Assembly: GCF_014839805.1 (NCBI RefSeq)
Contig: NC_051128.1
Span: forward strand, 13,902,466 to 13,966,465
Direction: 5' to 3'
Origin: Manduca sexta
Taxonomy: Eukaryota; Arthropoda; Insecta; Lepidoptera; Sphingidae
Length of the DNA stretch: 64,000 nt
The notes beneath the pieces are model-generated. The model had not been told where the DNA came from and did not search any database. It saw only the letters and a list, made by a program, of their open reading frames with translations. Position numbers and translations under genes: made by a program. Each line of letters starts with the position of its first letter. Position 1 is the first letter of the stretch. Positions 21,566 to 36,300 of this stretch are shown here, piece after piece.

Positions 21566-24500
21566 ATGCTAGTAAATAGTTGAAGCCAATAGAAATTTCA
21601 CTAGAGTCTTAAACTACGACTTTTTTACTTCGTTATATTTTAAAACATTTATTGTCTCACCTTTATCAAAACAGCCGCAGTAAACAATAATCAACTCTTA
21701 TAAAGTCGAACTTAAGTGAAAGTTTGCATAAACATCTCATAAGACAATACTCGTTCTTACAATTGAACACTCAACAGATTGTCGTGTAACTTCAGCATTA
21801 TTTCATTTAACACAGTGCCAAAGCGTAGTTTCCGCGTAAAGTTTTCCTATTAAACTTCTTGTCAAAACTTATTGATATATTTACGGAGTTGAAATTAGTT
21901 GAGGACACGTGTCATCGATGGCTTAACGTGGCGCAAACTCTAATTATTTACGGGCCAAATATATCACGTCGATGTCAACCTGATTTTGCGGCTCAAGCCG
22001 ATGTAGTTGGGTTGTTGGTAATGATGGTGTAGGAAGCAATTCAATAGAAGTGACTACATTAATGAATTCTAATAATTGTGTAGCCTTTTCTCGTGGTGGC
22101 CGTAATTTTTTTTTTTACCTACCCTACCTCGGACTTTTATAAATAAAGGCTCAGAAAACAAAGAAAATGCTTTTCGGCTTCGAAATGTGTACGGTAATAA
22201 TTTTAATGTGGAATCTATTAACGTGGATTTCCTTTTAATCTTTACCGGGTTAATGATTGAATATGTGTTTTGTCCATAATTAATTAAAACCGTGTGTTTT
22301 AATTCCCGCATTTCAACATAATTAAAACGATTTAATTTAAATAACCTCAGCGGAGCGTGAAGTGTAATCAACCGGTACCATACATTTTCATAAAGCATTT
22401 ACTGATAAACGATTTTTTTTTTAAACATCGCATGCCTAATTATCAAATAGCTGGCATAGATTACGCCGCATAGTAAGCCACAGTATTAGGCCAATTTGTC
22501 CAAATTAGGGTCGGACCACACAGGTTTGACACGGAGCATCATAATAGTGCTAGTGTCATACAGAAACGGTAATGCGATGTTCGTGACTGTACATTTTAAT
22601 ATTCGTCGGTCGTCTCGGAGACGCGTTGCTATGTCCTGATACATCAATGCGACGGTTACTATAGGGTACAAACTACGATATTGAAACGATAGAATGGGGG
22701 CCAGTGTTCCTATTTTATATGGCGTTCTTTGTTAGGTTTAAAGATAAAATTAATGATACTTACGTTTAATAAAAATAATTTGACCAAATTAACTAGTTTA
22801 TATGATATTTATATATTAACGTGAAGGTTAATAATTAAAACCCTTTTTAAACACATTGCGCGCTCGGAATGTGAGGTATTTAATTATAGTTCATGTAGAG
22901 GAATGCAGAAAATAAACCTATAATTATGTGATAAATATATACTGAATTCGATGAAATTTCGACCACTAGACGACCACTGGTTAAATTATTATTGTAACTT
23001 TCTCATATCATGTCGATTCATAATATTTTTATCTTCACTTTAAGAATGCTTGTCATTGTGTCAATGTCTTCGCTTACATCTGGTTCTAGAACTTTCCTGC
23101 TTGTTAACGTGATCCAACAACTTTCCGTTTCGCTGCCAGTAAGATAGCTGAAGTTATCTCAGTGTCACAAAAGTGAAATTGAATAAACAAAAAACAAGAA
23201 CTCCGCACCACTACGTGCCTCACACGAATGATAAAAAACTAAACAATGCACCAAAGGTTTAATATATTTAATACCGACTCAAGTCAAAGGGACAAAACTG
23301 CAATAACGTCTGCCGTGACATCTATTCAATCGAAATTGTCCCCTCGTATGTCGTCGCCTTTATTTTAAGCTGTATATTGCTTTTCATTTCTCCCCCGACC
23401 GCTATGGAATAAAGGTTTGTCTGTTACGCGGCTCTCGGGCACATTAGCGATGTTAACACGATAGTCGTTTCATAATCGATCTTTTAATGAATGTCTCGTT
23501 GAATGGGAACGTTCTGTTTCGTCCGAAATGAATTATGTAGGCTTGTTCGTATGTCTGTCATTACTCGGATTAACCATATTCAAATGAATGGGTCGGAAAC
23601 ATGCGGGCAGATACAGCGATGGGTTTCGCGAGTCATTTCACTCCAAAAGGGATCTTTGTCTTTTTGCATCGTCCGCGTTTTGATGTATTTTGAATATAAA
23701 AACGTAACGAAGTGGGATTTGGTTGAAATGCTTTTTTGACGCATATATTTATTCTATTTATGTTTTTGATGTTTTGTTCGACGCCATTTGCTTTTTGGGC
23801 TTTGAATTTAAATCTATAGATTTATAAACTGATTGTGCAATTTTAGATAAGTTTTTTTTAGAAGAAGTTAGGTGAATTGATAGACTGAAGCTAAAATCAC
23901 TTAGAATTGAATTCTATAAAAACAAGGAAATTGATGTAACACTCTAATCTTATATATTAAATGCGACAATAAACAAAGATATTCAGAGAATGTAATACAT
24001 AGGAAAAATACTATTTTAGCCTACGTTTCTGTTGATTGTGGTTTATACAGTTATATATATGCATATGTTTGGATCGAATATCTCTAATAAATCAAACTGT
24101 TCTCCAAACCCAATTCGCTCCCAATTGTTTCAAGCGGTCCAATATATGGACGAATGAAAACACTAAAAAATTCGGTCGATATAAAAAATATTTATCCCGC
24201 GCCGAACGAATTGAGAGTTTAGACAAATAAAAAAAACATGAACAACTTCGACAGTCGGGGTGCCAAATTAAGGTTTTTGTTGAATAGGTCTTATCCTGAT
24301 GAGGCATGGTTCAAATTTGTCCCACAACTAAAGATCTGTAAAGGCCTGATTGTTTTCCTGTTACTGAAAAACACTGGGACCAAAGTTATTTTGTGCCTTG
24401 CAGACCCAAAGTTGGCTTTCTTGGTAGAATACATTTAAATTTCAAGCATAGGTTACCGGCAAAAGTTTGGACGTTTGAGTAGGCACGTTTCGTAAGTAAA

Positions 24501-25854
24501 GGTTATCTATTTTGAAAGTTAAATTAGATAAAAACATCTGTTTTATGCATAAGTCTATGGTTTATTACGGATCATTGAAGTTCGTTGAAATATTTTAACG
24601 CATCTCGACATTATACGGGGTGTCCACTAATTGTCAAAAATATGTCTTCATTCTCAATCATACTATGTGCACTTATAGCTTCTTATCTGTACATCACGAA
24701 GAGCTAAAGTATGATGAGTTTAGATGTCGGGAATAATCTGTGTCACTGCTGATCCGATTCTGAAAATTCTATCTCTAATAGGAATCTACAGCATCCATCA
24801 CTACTAAAAGCTTTTCCTGCAAGTGGTCAGATGTCAGCTGAAAAGCTTTTAGTAAAAAGTGCATACATACAGGTGAAACCGTGAGCAGAAGCTAGCTATA
24901 AATATCCTTTGATTCATATGCTGATGCTTTCATCCATTCATCCTTTCATATCAAAAATGATCTATTTTCGTGACATTGATATTAATAACGAATACCATGA
25001 CAGCTTATGGATTATGAATGGAGCAAATAGGTTCCATGTACATCCCTCTTAAACGTAGGGGAGGAGTCCCGCTGCGCATTTCAAGATCGAGATTAAATTC
25101 TAATATGGCTTTAACCTTTTCATTGTGCGCTGACATCAAAGGCCATCGATATAAGTTTGTGTATCGGCTTTGAAATTATTCTTTGTTAAATGAAAATTTC
25201 ATAAAACTGGTAGTCGAATTCCTTTATTAGATTTCTTTAGATTATATTCTACCATAATAAATATATTCTTTATCGGGCTGCTTTTAAAGAAATTAAAGGT
25301 AGTTTTTAATAGTACGTGAATATATTGTTTTGGGTATTTTAGTATATAACATTTATATGTTTTAATTATATCTACTTAAGTTTCACTGAACATTTTGGTA
25401 AACATCGAAATCAGTTCAAAAGTCCTCATGACCCGCGCATTAATTTACAGAATAAACATGCTATGTTATATAAATATACACTATACTGTTATGGTTTTTT
25501 ATATATATTGGAACAATATAATATACAATGCCGAACGGCTTTGCATAGTTGTGCAGGCCACAGCTGCCAGATTCGGCAGCGCTCTCAAATCTGAAACACA
25601 ATCGTAGTTATCGGTCACTTTTCAACCATTCACTCCCATTTGCCTCGAAAAACCTTTACTTTTTTATTTTCCAGCCAGCTTTTAACAGTGGCTATAAAAT
25701 ATATTTTTAAATAACGAAGGAGGTCGAGTCTTTGATAATTGTCACATTATTATCTCATTTAATAATGTTACGGATAAAGGGCCTGACTAAGTGACTGGTG
25801 GCAAGTTGTATTACGTACTTAAAGGTTGTATTGGGTATAGTACTCGTCGGGTAA
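21566..25854. other. Long gene-poor interval
   Basis: No convincing gene in 4.3 kb. The longest frame (22069-22398, minus) gives a basic low-complexity translation with no domain. At 24805-24853 there is a spaced inverted repeat around 'aaaagcttttcctgcaag...ctgaaaagctttt', and the word 'aaaaagcttttcctgcaag' recurs at 39127 inside the Ig gene. At 24855-24896 a weak Helitron-like 3' end ('gagcagaagctag') may be present. Confidence 0.45.
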
Positions 25855-25915
25855 GTGATATTGGGTTTTTCTGCTCAGTATCAACCCGGAGTCTGAATTT
25901 CGGTTTAAAAGGAAC
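25855..25915 (+). repeat. SINE family A fragment
   Basis: 'attgggtttttctgctcagt' followed by 'atcaacccggagtctgaatt' matches the body of the copy at 17845. Confidence 0.65.
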
Positions 25916-25971
25916 TTGAGTCAGTACTGGCAATTATGAAATTAATAGATGATGAACGCCACGTGTAGAGA

Positions 25972-26203
25972 TAAAACACCGCGAACAAATGTTCTAAGGT
26001 TTGCGCCCTTGCCAAGGGCCATACGATTGCTTAATCACTATATCCCAGAACTTTGATATATTTATTGTAACTGTCAGAATTGTGTTGAAATGGCTCATAG
26101 ATGTATTGAAATCAAATGATAAGATTAAATCTGTATAACAACGCATTAGTATCAACTGTTATGGTGTTATAATATAATATGAATAAAAAAAAAAAAAAAA
26201 AAA
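25972..26203 (+). mobile_element. Retroposed sequence with poly(A) tail and target duplication
   Basis: 232 bp ending in AATAAA that runs directly into a pure A tract (about 20 A, to 26203-26205). It is flanked by a 17-bp direct repeat: aacgccacgtgtagaga at 25955-25971 and aacgccacatgtagaga at 26204-26220. The single mismatch is a CG to CA change. This is the footprint of target-primed reverse transcription: a 5'-truncated LINE 3' end or a short retrocopy of an mRNA 3' UTR. No coding sequence is recognisable in the insert. Confidence 0.82.
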
Positions 26204-26220
26204 AACGCCACATGTAGAGA

Positions 26221-27914
26221 ATCTATAATTTGTACATAGGATTATAGAACACAACATAGATTATAGATTGGTTTTTCCATCTTAAATATAATTCAGCGGC
26301 AACAGAAAATTGGCGGTGTGAAACCCCGCCTCGGAAAGTATGTAAAGCCGTTGATCCTGCGCCTAATCTCTCTCCGATCATGTCAAATCGCCGTCTCACC
26401 TATGATAATGAACAGACAATGCACCTGTATATTGCGAACACACTTAAGCACTATAATATTTCCTTCGTACCTGGCTGAAATTGGCCGCAATGGCCGAAAT
26501 TCGGCTACAAGTAATTCATTCATGTACTTCGAATGACTACACTTTTTATGGGTAAGCAGAAAGCAACTCAATTTGCTTTACAAATAAGACTTGAATTATT
26601 GTAAAAGGATCGTATACCATGAGATTTGATACGACAAAAAATAATCTCGATCACATTAGGGGTTTCACATTCGCAGTGCGGCCTTGGATCCGGCGATATT
26701 CGTCATTCAATGGGCCGTTGTATTCATGAGGTATCGGTATAAAGCCGATCCCACTATTGTTAATGTACGCTTGTAGGGGCACCATGTTGGGCTGTCATCT
26801 TGGGAATTTGTGGTATTTTGGCCTAGATGATGACTCGTTAAACTATTGCTTACATAGGAACAATTCAGTAAGTAATTGCTGCAGTGCTGGGCTGTCACAT
26901 GAACATATTAATACATTTGGTAATGGAAATAAAATTTTCAATTTGATTTTCGCTCTCTTTCTAAAAACAAATGTCATTAGATGGGAACTGCAGTAGTAGA
27001 CTAATCAAGAAGCCATAAAGGCCTTAGAGGCGGCGTATTTCACAGTTAGAGGGGGATTAATATGGCCAACTTTCTAAAAAAAATATTCGGGACATTTTGT
27101 GTCTGTTCTGGGGACGTTTTTTTCCTTCTACGGGACATGGTTTCAGCATAAACTAAGTGAACTATATATACTAACGAATGTATAAATCCGGCACGGGCAA
27201 GTGGCAAAAAGTTCAAAAGGATTTAAAATACAATGAAAATAATATTAGCATTCAAATATGTACGCATGACTGTAAGACTAATTTAACTTGACTCATATGT
27301 TTGAAAGTAAACTCATCTCCAACAGTAAGATGTGGATTAAGTCAGAAGCTGTGTAAGCTTTGATAACTTTGTGACGTTACTAACTCCTCTTTTAGAATCT
27401 TCATGCAAGTTATGGGCTCAATTAACGATATATAAGTGGTTGTATCTACGCTATGGGGAACAAAACTAACATATAATTAGGTAAAATAGTTCGAGGCCTT
27501 GCCCGGTTAAAGCTCCTTAAAAAAATTTTTGAATCAATAAATAAAATTTTCGTCAAAACCGATTCAACCCTTTTAGATTCAGTTTAGCCATAACAAACAG
27601 ATCAACCTTAAAATTCATGTTTATATTTTTATGTCGTTATTACTATAGTAGTTTAGAAAACGTGTTTTACAAAATCACTAATATACATTTCATTTATTTA
27701 TATCAAAGACACTCTATGTATAGTTATTTATATACTGGAAATCAATGCCAAATTGGTGCTTCAAAAGTTATTACTAATTGGTAATAAGTCGTTGTGTTAT
27801 TTGAAATGTCAGTGTGACAAGACGTCACAGCGTCCTTAGATTTTAATATAAAAATAACATATTTACAGAAAGTATGCTAGTATGAGCATTATAAACGTGC
27901 AAATAACGATATGG
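26221..27914. other. No recognisable gene
   Basis: Repeat-like at 26290-26410 ('aaccccgcctcggaaagta' and following), otherwise unassigned. Confidence 0.4.
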
Positions 27915-28110
27915 AAAAAACATGAAGAAAAGAAAGAAAGAAAGGTTTTATTATTGGGACATCAGTATAACATGTATGATAAAAGAAGATAAAAAAAAAT
28001 GTAATTAAATATAACACAATTATAACCATTGTACTAACAATGGGAACCGTCATTCAAGCCCTTGCTGCAGTACCAGCTTGACTAATACTGCAGCCCTGAA
28101 GTATTCTACA
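27915..28110 (-). repeat. Possible LINE 3' end fragment
   Basis: 'gaaagaaaggttttattatt' followed by 'gggacatcagtataacatg' resembles the complement of a retroelement tail. There is no coding remnant, so the call is weak. Confidence 0.25.
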
Positions 28111-30234
28111 TTGGTGTTTTGCTATTTTATAGTAGATTGAGTAACCATTGCATGAGCGCAAAATTTTTGGATGATCTTTCCAATGTCTCCTCTATATTAT
28201 AATCTTACTCTTTGATTTGTATAGATGGATGTGACTTGCCTCCAAGCTATATTGTCACTGAGTTGTCACTAGTCATAAAAATGTCAGTCTAGACTCTAGA
28301 CACAACATGTACGTTTGACCTTAGCTTTATTCTACGTGAAGTCGACGTATAATGTTTTAGTTTCAATACATTTGGATTTTTATCGTGTAGGAGATTTGTT
28401 TTAGTAGTATTGTTTTTTATATGGTATTGATGGTGGAAATGTCACTAAAGCCTCTAAAATAAAAGAATAAAAAGAGATTTTAGTTATTATGGCGGTATAT
28501 TTATCTTGCTTTAGTGAATCATGCCGTCGAGTCGCAATCCGAGGATTCAACATAATATTTAGATTTCACGTTCTTAATTGATATTAACTCACTGGTTTGA
28601 GCCTGATGGCCTAGAAAAGTCATTATACAGTGCGTTCGTCCTCGCAAAAATAAAAACGTTAAAATAGATCTGCATAGTTCAGATTTATACTGAATGTATG
28701 TAAAAATTCATAAGGATTTCTGTGTTCTATCTCTTGAAGACCCCATTAATGCTGCTCAATATTTATTTCTTCACAAACGTACTGTAAGAAGTACCGAGGA
28801 TCACAGAAAGTTAGTATTGGCAATACTGTCTCTCCGAACTTCAACCCAATAGAACTCTCACACAAACTATTCCAACTTCGAACGCTATAAAAACTTTTTG
28901 CCGCATATTTTCGCAACCATATTCCGATTACGTAAATGTTTGCAAACGCAACTAGTATTGACTCGGTGCAGGCCTAAAGCTCCATAAAAAATGATTTTCA
29001 TGTAGTGCAATTCGTTATGGATTGCTTTTTCATGCTGATAGTGCTGTGTTTGCACGAGTGCTGACTGTTTTTTATGATACTGTCAGGCCTATATTGTTCG
29101 CATATCGCCTTCGGGAAATCTGACTCGTGGTGCCTATGTACTTCCATTCTGTTTCCGAAGTATCAGTTTGCCGAACAAGATCTGGCACTTTTCTTTTATG
29201 TTATTGTCTATTAGATACTAGTCGGTTTTAAATATTCGTGTGTCAGATAGTAACAGATAATGCTCGGAGGTGACAGTTGGATCATGACTTTAACAATTAA
29301 AAGAATCGTGACGAAGACCTCAAAGTTTGGCGTTGAAACGATTAGAAGATTTTATTGTTAAAACTTAGATTTGAATCCCAATGTTCAAACGATTGCGAAC
29401 ACAATACGGTAAAAATATTTTTATCTGCGTGCGCGAACTGACAATAGTCATTGTTATGTGTAAAATTCATTTTGTATAAAGCTTTAAAAATTACTTTATT
29501 GAGAATAAAATATATTTTTAATCTGGTAACCGGCACATTCTTAGTTTGACAGATTCTAAGTTTAAAAATATTTGACTCATCTACCATAAAACAAGCAACA
29601 TTGGCCAGTATTTTCTGATAAACAGACTGTTTATGTTACTGGCATATAAAAATAAAACTATTCAAATAAAGAAACGAAGTATAATTAAACTGTGCGTCCT
29701 GTTGTGATTCAAAAACAGAATACCCAAAAATGGGGGATTCGGAAATCCGTAATTGTTAAGGACAAATCATTGCGAACCCATCGTTTTGCTCCAATGCATT
29801 ATGTGTCATGCCCTCATTATAATTTTAGTGAGCGTTAATGAAAGCTTACACGGTCGAATGCTTTAAGATTGTTCATCCATATTAATTATATTGTATTGTG
29901 AAATTAGCTGTAGTCGTGTGTTCATCAATCAACAAGTGGGGAGATGTTGTGATGTTGTTATACCGATGTTTTGGGTATACCTGTTGGTTCTTCTAACTTC
30001 ACTCATACACTAACCACCCTATAAAGTGATTTTATGAGGCGAATTTTGAGTACTCGAGCAGGAAATATTACCGCGCAAGGCAATTAGTATACCATACCTA
30101 ATGTTAAATGCAGTCTTCTTTTCTTCCATCTCCTTTTTACCACTCCAATGTAGGGTTGACGCAATATTTCCAAGCGGGCTGCAAAAAGTATTTGGCTTAG
30201 TTTATACAACCGGCTGTTTATCTGACATCAACTT
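28111..30234. other. No recognisable gene
   Basis: AT-rich DNA. The minus-strand frame 29342-29587 shows no domain. Confidence 0.4.
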
Positions 30235-30450
30235 CTTTTTATTTATTTATTCATATAAAAGGTACAGAAAACAGGATACAACCAAAATAATATGTCATAC
30301 AGGTTCATACAATAAGGGTATAAGGAGTCTAGGTTGTATCTTTGAGTATGTATACACAGCATGTTAAATTGTATTATGAAATGAGCATCTACAAAGTGTT
30401 CAATTAAAAAAGAAAAAAGAAGTAGCAGAAAATATAACAACATATTAGAT
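30235..30450 (-). repeat. Possible LINE 3' end fragment
   Basis: 'ttttatttatttattcatat' followed by 'aaaaggtacagaaaacagga' has the look of the complement of a retroelement 3' end. There is no coding part. Confidence 0.25.
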
Positions 30451-30617
30451 ATTTACTATTTCTTTGTGCTCAAGACGACACATTAGGGTAGGTAGGAGAT
30501 CTAGTCCCGGTAATTACGTATAATTATTAGATCAATATTATTAACGGTAGAACCCTGCTTTTTAATTGGATGGACACCTGCTTAAAATCCGGTGAATTGC
30601 TGAGCCGAGTTGTTATT

Positions 30618-30671
30618 AACTGATATGGATACTATAAATAGGTAACCCTATTTATAGTATCCATATCAGTT
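30618..30671. repeat. Perfect hairpin (25-bp arms, 4-nt loop)
   Basis: Arms 30618-30642 and 30647-30671 are exact reverse complements (aactgatatggatac... / ...gtatccatatcagtt) around loop taac. A perfect, AT-rich 54-bp palindrome of this kind is rare in random sequence. Confidence 0.9.
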
Positions 30672-33216
30672 TAAATGACAACCATTGTAACTCCAAATTA
30701 GTCTTGACAATTTGTAACGAGGCGATCAACGCATCAACAAATGATTGTAGGTCAAATCGTCCTCAAAGCGTTTGGCAGTACTGACAGTTAATGCATGCTT
30801 AACGATCGTAACTGTTAATTATATTCAAAGTCCGGAAAACGTCGTCATATTTGCAATAATGCGGTCGTCCGTCCAAAATATAACTTCGCCAAACCGCAAA
30901 CTCGATATAAGCCAAGTTTCCAATACTGGTGTTAGCTATAATTACTAATTAGTGCGTAGGGTGGAATAGTGAGGTTATAATATGGGCAATAGCCAATTTC
31001 TACCCTCGTTAACGCTAACATTATGTATGAGAATGACATATCTTAACGATAGACTGTTTTCTATTAACGTTAATAATTGTAGGAAGACTTCTTGGCTACG
31101 GACGCTGTTAACTTTAAACTTTAAAAACGGTAAAACGGATTTAAACTCTTAAGAAGTTCTTGTTCTTATCTTAGATCAGTAGGGTCAGTTTTGTATGAAA
31201 CTATTTAATATACGACAAAATATTACGTAAATGTAACATATTTTATTTCTTTGATTAGCATTCGGCTCTAACATATTCCCAAAGTGAAAACTGATATCTT
31301 AGTTTCAACATAATTTAGAATAAACTTCGTATCCGAACAGGGGTATAGAAAACTGGGTGTACATTAGTCAAATAGGGTAGTTGGCAAAGAACCAGTAGTT
31401 GTCACGAAGATTCGGATAGCTTCGGAGATTACTACTACGGCTGTCTCATAAAATAGAAAGATTTCATCGGACACGGCAGCAGTTCGGACAACGGTAGATA
31501 AAGACAAATATTTATTGTTATTGCTGTTAGTTTATGTATTGTTTATTGAGATAGTGAGGGCGGGGAAAACTATACTAATCTTGCATTATGGAGTTTTATT
31601 TCGTTGGAATATTTTGGCATCTTGTTGGCATCTATAAATACCCATCCTCTACATTGAATACTTATCTGATAGCATATAACGAGCACGCACAATGGCCCGA
31701 CCTACTACGGGCTAAGTGCGGGAAAAGGAGCCCGTCAACATAGAACATAGCATATAACTAAGGGCTATAAGGACTATAAGGGCTTGTTTTAATTCACTTC
31801 TGATACTTGAACTAAACGGTCCTTGAAATGGTGTTAACATGCATAGAAATAAATAATATTAGAAACAAATATTCTATATTGGTACAATAACCACCAAAAT
31901 GTAAAGAGATTATAACTAATATTAAACTAAACTGGATCAGAAATATATCAACTAACTACTCTACTACTCAACTGGTACAGTTGGTATAATTGCTATTGAA
32001 ACTAATAAGGAAACTGTTTAAGTAAAATAAATTATACTTATTAATAAACTTTATTACTTTGAACTTTTATAAAAGACCTGGAGTTAAGCGAGTAAACGCT
32101 GGAACTCCAATATCTTGTACAACTAAAAGTTAATGAGATGAGAATTGTTGACTAACGCGAAGCAATCTATTCAATGCTAGATTAAATAAAGGAGATACAA
32201 TAGAACTAAAGGCACTAATAATAACCATAACAGAATATTTGCGACCAACTTCAAGAAGTTATGAGGCAATTACCATTTTTGACAATGCTCATGCGATATA
32301 ACGTTAATATTCCGAATGTAATACAACAGCATGGAAGTCACGAATATGTGCGGCCACGGCTGAGTTCACTTACCGGTGACACTAACTACGCCTCTTTAAG
32401 CTAAACAATTTATGTGGGTGAGCTCCTAGGGAATCCATGCTATCCATTTACTGCGGCTTTTTATAAGGGTTTTATTAATTTTATAGCTCTACGGCTTTAT
32501 TTATGTTGTTAGTAACAATAAATCTGTTTACTGGTTGGATTTGTTCATAAATTTTATTATACAATGAGATTTTTATTCAAATACCCCAATACTATCTGAA
32601 ATGTATGTTAACATTTTGCTGACTTTATAGACTTTTAGAAACAAGACAAATCAAGTTTCATAAGATGATTAAATAAGACATATTTTCTTAAATTAATTAT
32701 ATACTGACTGGTCTACTGACGCTCAGAAGTAATTCACTCTAACGGAATTAACGGACTTTTCGACAGTCCCTCTCATCACAAAGGGGGATAATATAATAAA
32801 TAATATTTATTACCACGATATCGTAGACCATCATACCATAAAATATAACAATAGACCCAAATTGCTAAATCAACAAGATCAAAACAGACATTAGCAAAAC
32901 CAACAGCAATTGTTTATCAAAAATCAACGGCTCATAAACTTGTGAGCGGACGCGAAGACGCGTGCGGCACGCCCAAATCGCCGGATATTGCGTCGAACCC
33001 ACTGCGTATTGTTCTCGGCAGTTATTTATCAAAGAACTGTCCCTGTCTACTGCCGAAAACAACCGTCACGCTTGGCGAGAAACTTGGACGCTCAGCGTGT
33101 TTACACATGTCTGATTGATCTGGGTGTTGCAACATTTGTTGTGTGTTTGCATCGAGGGGAACTCTTTTATCTTTCAACTATGGGGGTAATTCAAATACAG
33201 ATTTAAACTAAGATCT
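30672..33216. other. No recognisable gene
   Basis: Unassigned AT-rich DNA. A GC-richer patch at 32940-33110 contains opposing short frames but no recognisable product. Confidence 0.4.
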
Positions 33217-33375
33217 ATTTTTTTTTTAATCTTTGAATGACGAGGCGAGCTTGCCATTCGCCTGATGGTAAGCGATACGACCGCCTATAAACTATAGAAA
33301 CACCATCCGACACCTTGAATTAAAAAGTATTGTTTGGTATTCCACTGCACTCGAGAGAGAGTGCTGGAACCTACC
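33217..33375 (-). repeat. Dispersed repeat family C copy
   Basis: In complement it matches 1020-1170 and 17270-17412: 'gacgaggcgagcttgccatt', 'cgcctgatggtaagcgatac', 'ccatccgacaccttgaatt' and 'gtattgtttggtattccac'. Confidence 0.8.
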
Positions 33376-36300
33376 ACCAATCCAAAATAAATTTCAAAAT
33401 TTATCTACAGTATTAAGACTTATTTTGGTTTAATGGTTGGCAGTTGCTTTAAAAATACCTAAATTATAATTTATATGAATCTAACATGTCTTTATTAGTA
33501 TCATAATTTAAAGGTTCATTAAACATTTAACTATATAAATTTATACTGTAGCTGCGGAATCAATATTATTATCTCGTAACTTTTCTTTCAATCGCATGTT
33601 TTTCTAGTTCAGTCAACAGGTTTTTAAGACAGAGAGCATTTCAAGTTCGAAAGGGTCACGATTTATGAATCTAGGCAGAAACTCTTTCCTGAACTAAATG
33701 TCTTTTCCTTGAAGTTTTTTCATTTTAAGAATTCATTCATAATGTCTTATATTAATTGCTAGTTATTAGTCGCTTTAGTTGGATATTAGTACGTTACCAC
33801 TGACCTGGAAAGTTTTTCTACAACATTTTTCGAAAGTCTGATATAAAATTCTCGAGTTAATACATTTTTAAATTAATGTTCTTACACTGCTATCCTGCGG
33901 CCAGACTTAATCTCAAAGCGTATTTATGTTCAGTTGCAATATAGTGCAATTACTGTTTGTTTTGTATAATAAAGGAACTCATTCCATATTCCAAGATTGG
34001 CCTAAATTCGATGCCAATGAGCTTGTTTGGATCTACGATGCAGGTATGGAGTTCAAATTCAATAAATGGCAAATGCTAGCAACGTATTAATCATATTGTA
34101 TTCAGTTTAGTATTTTCTTATTAATAATAATCTTTTTCCTGTTAACTGGTTCCACTATAATATTAATCCAACCTATAACAGACACACCAACTGAAATTTA
34201 GTTCTTTTAAAATTGATCCAACATTTGTCTTGTGGATCGAACTATAAATGGTGCTGACCTTTATCGAGTCGTCTACCCTTACGACTATCCGTTCCGCACA
34301 GCGACTTCCGATGCGTGGTCGCCACTTACGAACCTTCTTGCTCCAACGATTATAAGTTTAATGGCTTCTTATGTCACGTTATGTGTTCATTGAATCTTGA
34401 TTTTTATAATGAGCGATAGCATTTACTGTGAGTGATATCTTAAGTAACGAATCATAATCAAAATGCGTAAATACACTTATGTATGAAGAATTTTGATATG
34501 TGCAAAATGTTATATCTCTAGATCTATCTACATTATACAAGCGATGTTTTATCAGTCAGTGAGAAGAATTTGATTGAGTAAATAATTATAACAAAATTCA
34601 ATATCGTAAGAGTATTGTAAAACCACCTATACGATGTAAAAGCAAATGTCTAAACACCTGGTGACACAATTTTCTATTCCGATCCTCCGCCAAAATCCTT
34701 ACACTGGAAATCAACAATTAACCTTGCCAACGGCCATCATTGTAATACTAGCCCGAATGTACATAATAATGATCAATGGAAAGCCCTTGGAGCGTTTAAC
34801 ATAAACGTATCAAATGTACATGAATAAATGGACAATGCAAACCGAATCAACCATTAACATGAATGATATCAAATGTCGAGGCTTAAGAAAAAAAAACTTT
34901 AATCCATATGCAAAAGGTTTATATGCTTCCGCATCTCACAAAGAGTTATTACAACCCTACTTAATCGCTCATTGAACGCATACAATAGTAAAATCCTGAT
35001 GGATTTCACTATTCCAGCTCGCTCGTTCGTACCGTAATTTCTTAAATTGCCTTATGTTTTACGTACCGTTGGCACAGATAAAAGAAATCGGTGAACCACG
35101 TCCGTATTACGTTACTTAGGCAAAATGTTGAATATATTACTTTATATTTTGCTAAGCGAGTCAAGGAACTGTAATAATTTGACTACTGTGTAATATTATA
35201 TTGCCGTTCAAAAGAGTTAGTTCTTGGAGGTCGTTTGTAGTTCGTACGAATTGTGGAATTGGACTTGGAGTTTTGTTATTTACTCGTTTTCGAATCATAC
35301 TTTTATTGTTCGATTTGGGCTAATATCGTTATTTGTCGTTACAATATTTTTCTTTAATAACCTATTTTACTACATAATTGAAGTCTTTATTATTCTTACA
35401 AAATTTCTTATTATTACAAACGCATAATTATGCTCAACAAACCATTTAAGAACCAACATGAAATCTTAATAATAGTCAATATCAAGATATCAAGCAATTA
35501 TTCTTTCTATAAATGAAAATCAAAACACGGCAGCACATAAACAAGTCACAATGACTCCAATCATGTAACAGGCGAACGATATCAAAGTCCCGTCCTTTCC
35601 TTCTAAAGGGGGACAACGACAACCCCGACTTTTCTTTGATGTCCATCAACATTTAGATTTACGATAACTCAAAGAACCATATCTATACCAATTAAATAGC
35701 CCCCGCATACGCTCAGCGCCTAGTTACCAACTTCCTGTCCTTTGTCCATCCCCAAGCCTGGAAATCTATTCATATGCACTTTCCTTTCAATGATTAGAAT
35801 GCCGGCGACAGACTGTACTGTTTTTTGTGAGCAGTAATAGATTTAGGGGTCGCCCGAGTTGCTAAGGTTAATCCAATTTGTTTTGTTCCAATAGTTTGAT
35901 GTAGGTAGCAGTTTTTGCGGCTGTATTGAGATGTTTATGTTTTGAATTTAATAATACGCATGTTTACGTTTGGTGTATTGAATTGCATGAATCAAGGGCT
36001 GTTTCTTTGTAGTAACGAATTGAAAATGTACTTGGGAGTATGTACTAGGGCGCGCTGGTGTTACCTACTTACGACAAAACATACTTATATTTAAAATTAC
36101 AGTTTAATCGACCTTCGTGATATTGAATGGAGTCTTTTTATGTCTCTAAACTTAGCTGGATTTGAATACAAGTAAAAATGGCAGCAATAGCTTTTGGCAA
36201 ATAAAATGCTATATCCGAATGCCTTATTAAATAATTTCGTATTTCAACTACGTAGACAAAATCGCCAGGGCATTCCAATCAGTCAACTAGCACGAATCGT

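Noticed and set aside
22069..22398. 109-codon minus-strand frame
   Set aside because: No domain, biased composition, no promoter or splice context; plausible by chance in AT-rich DNA.
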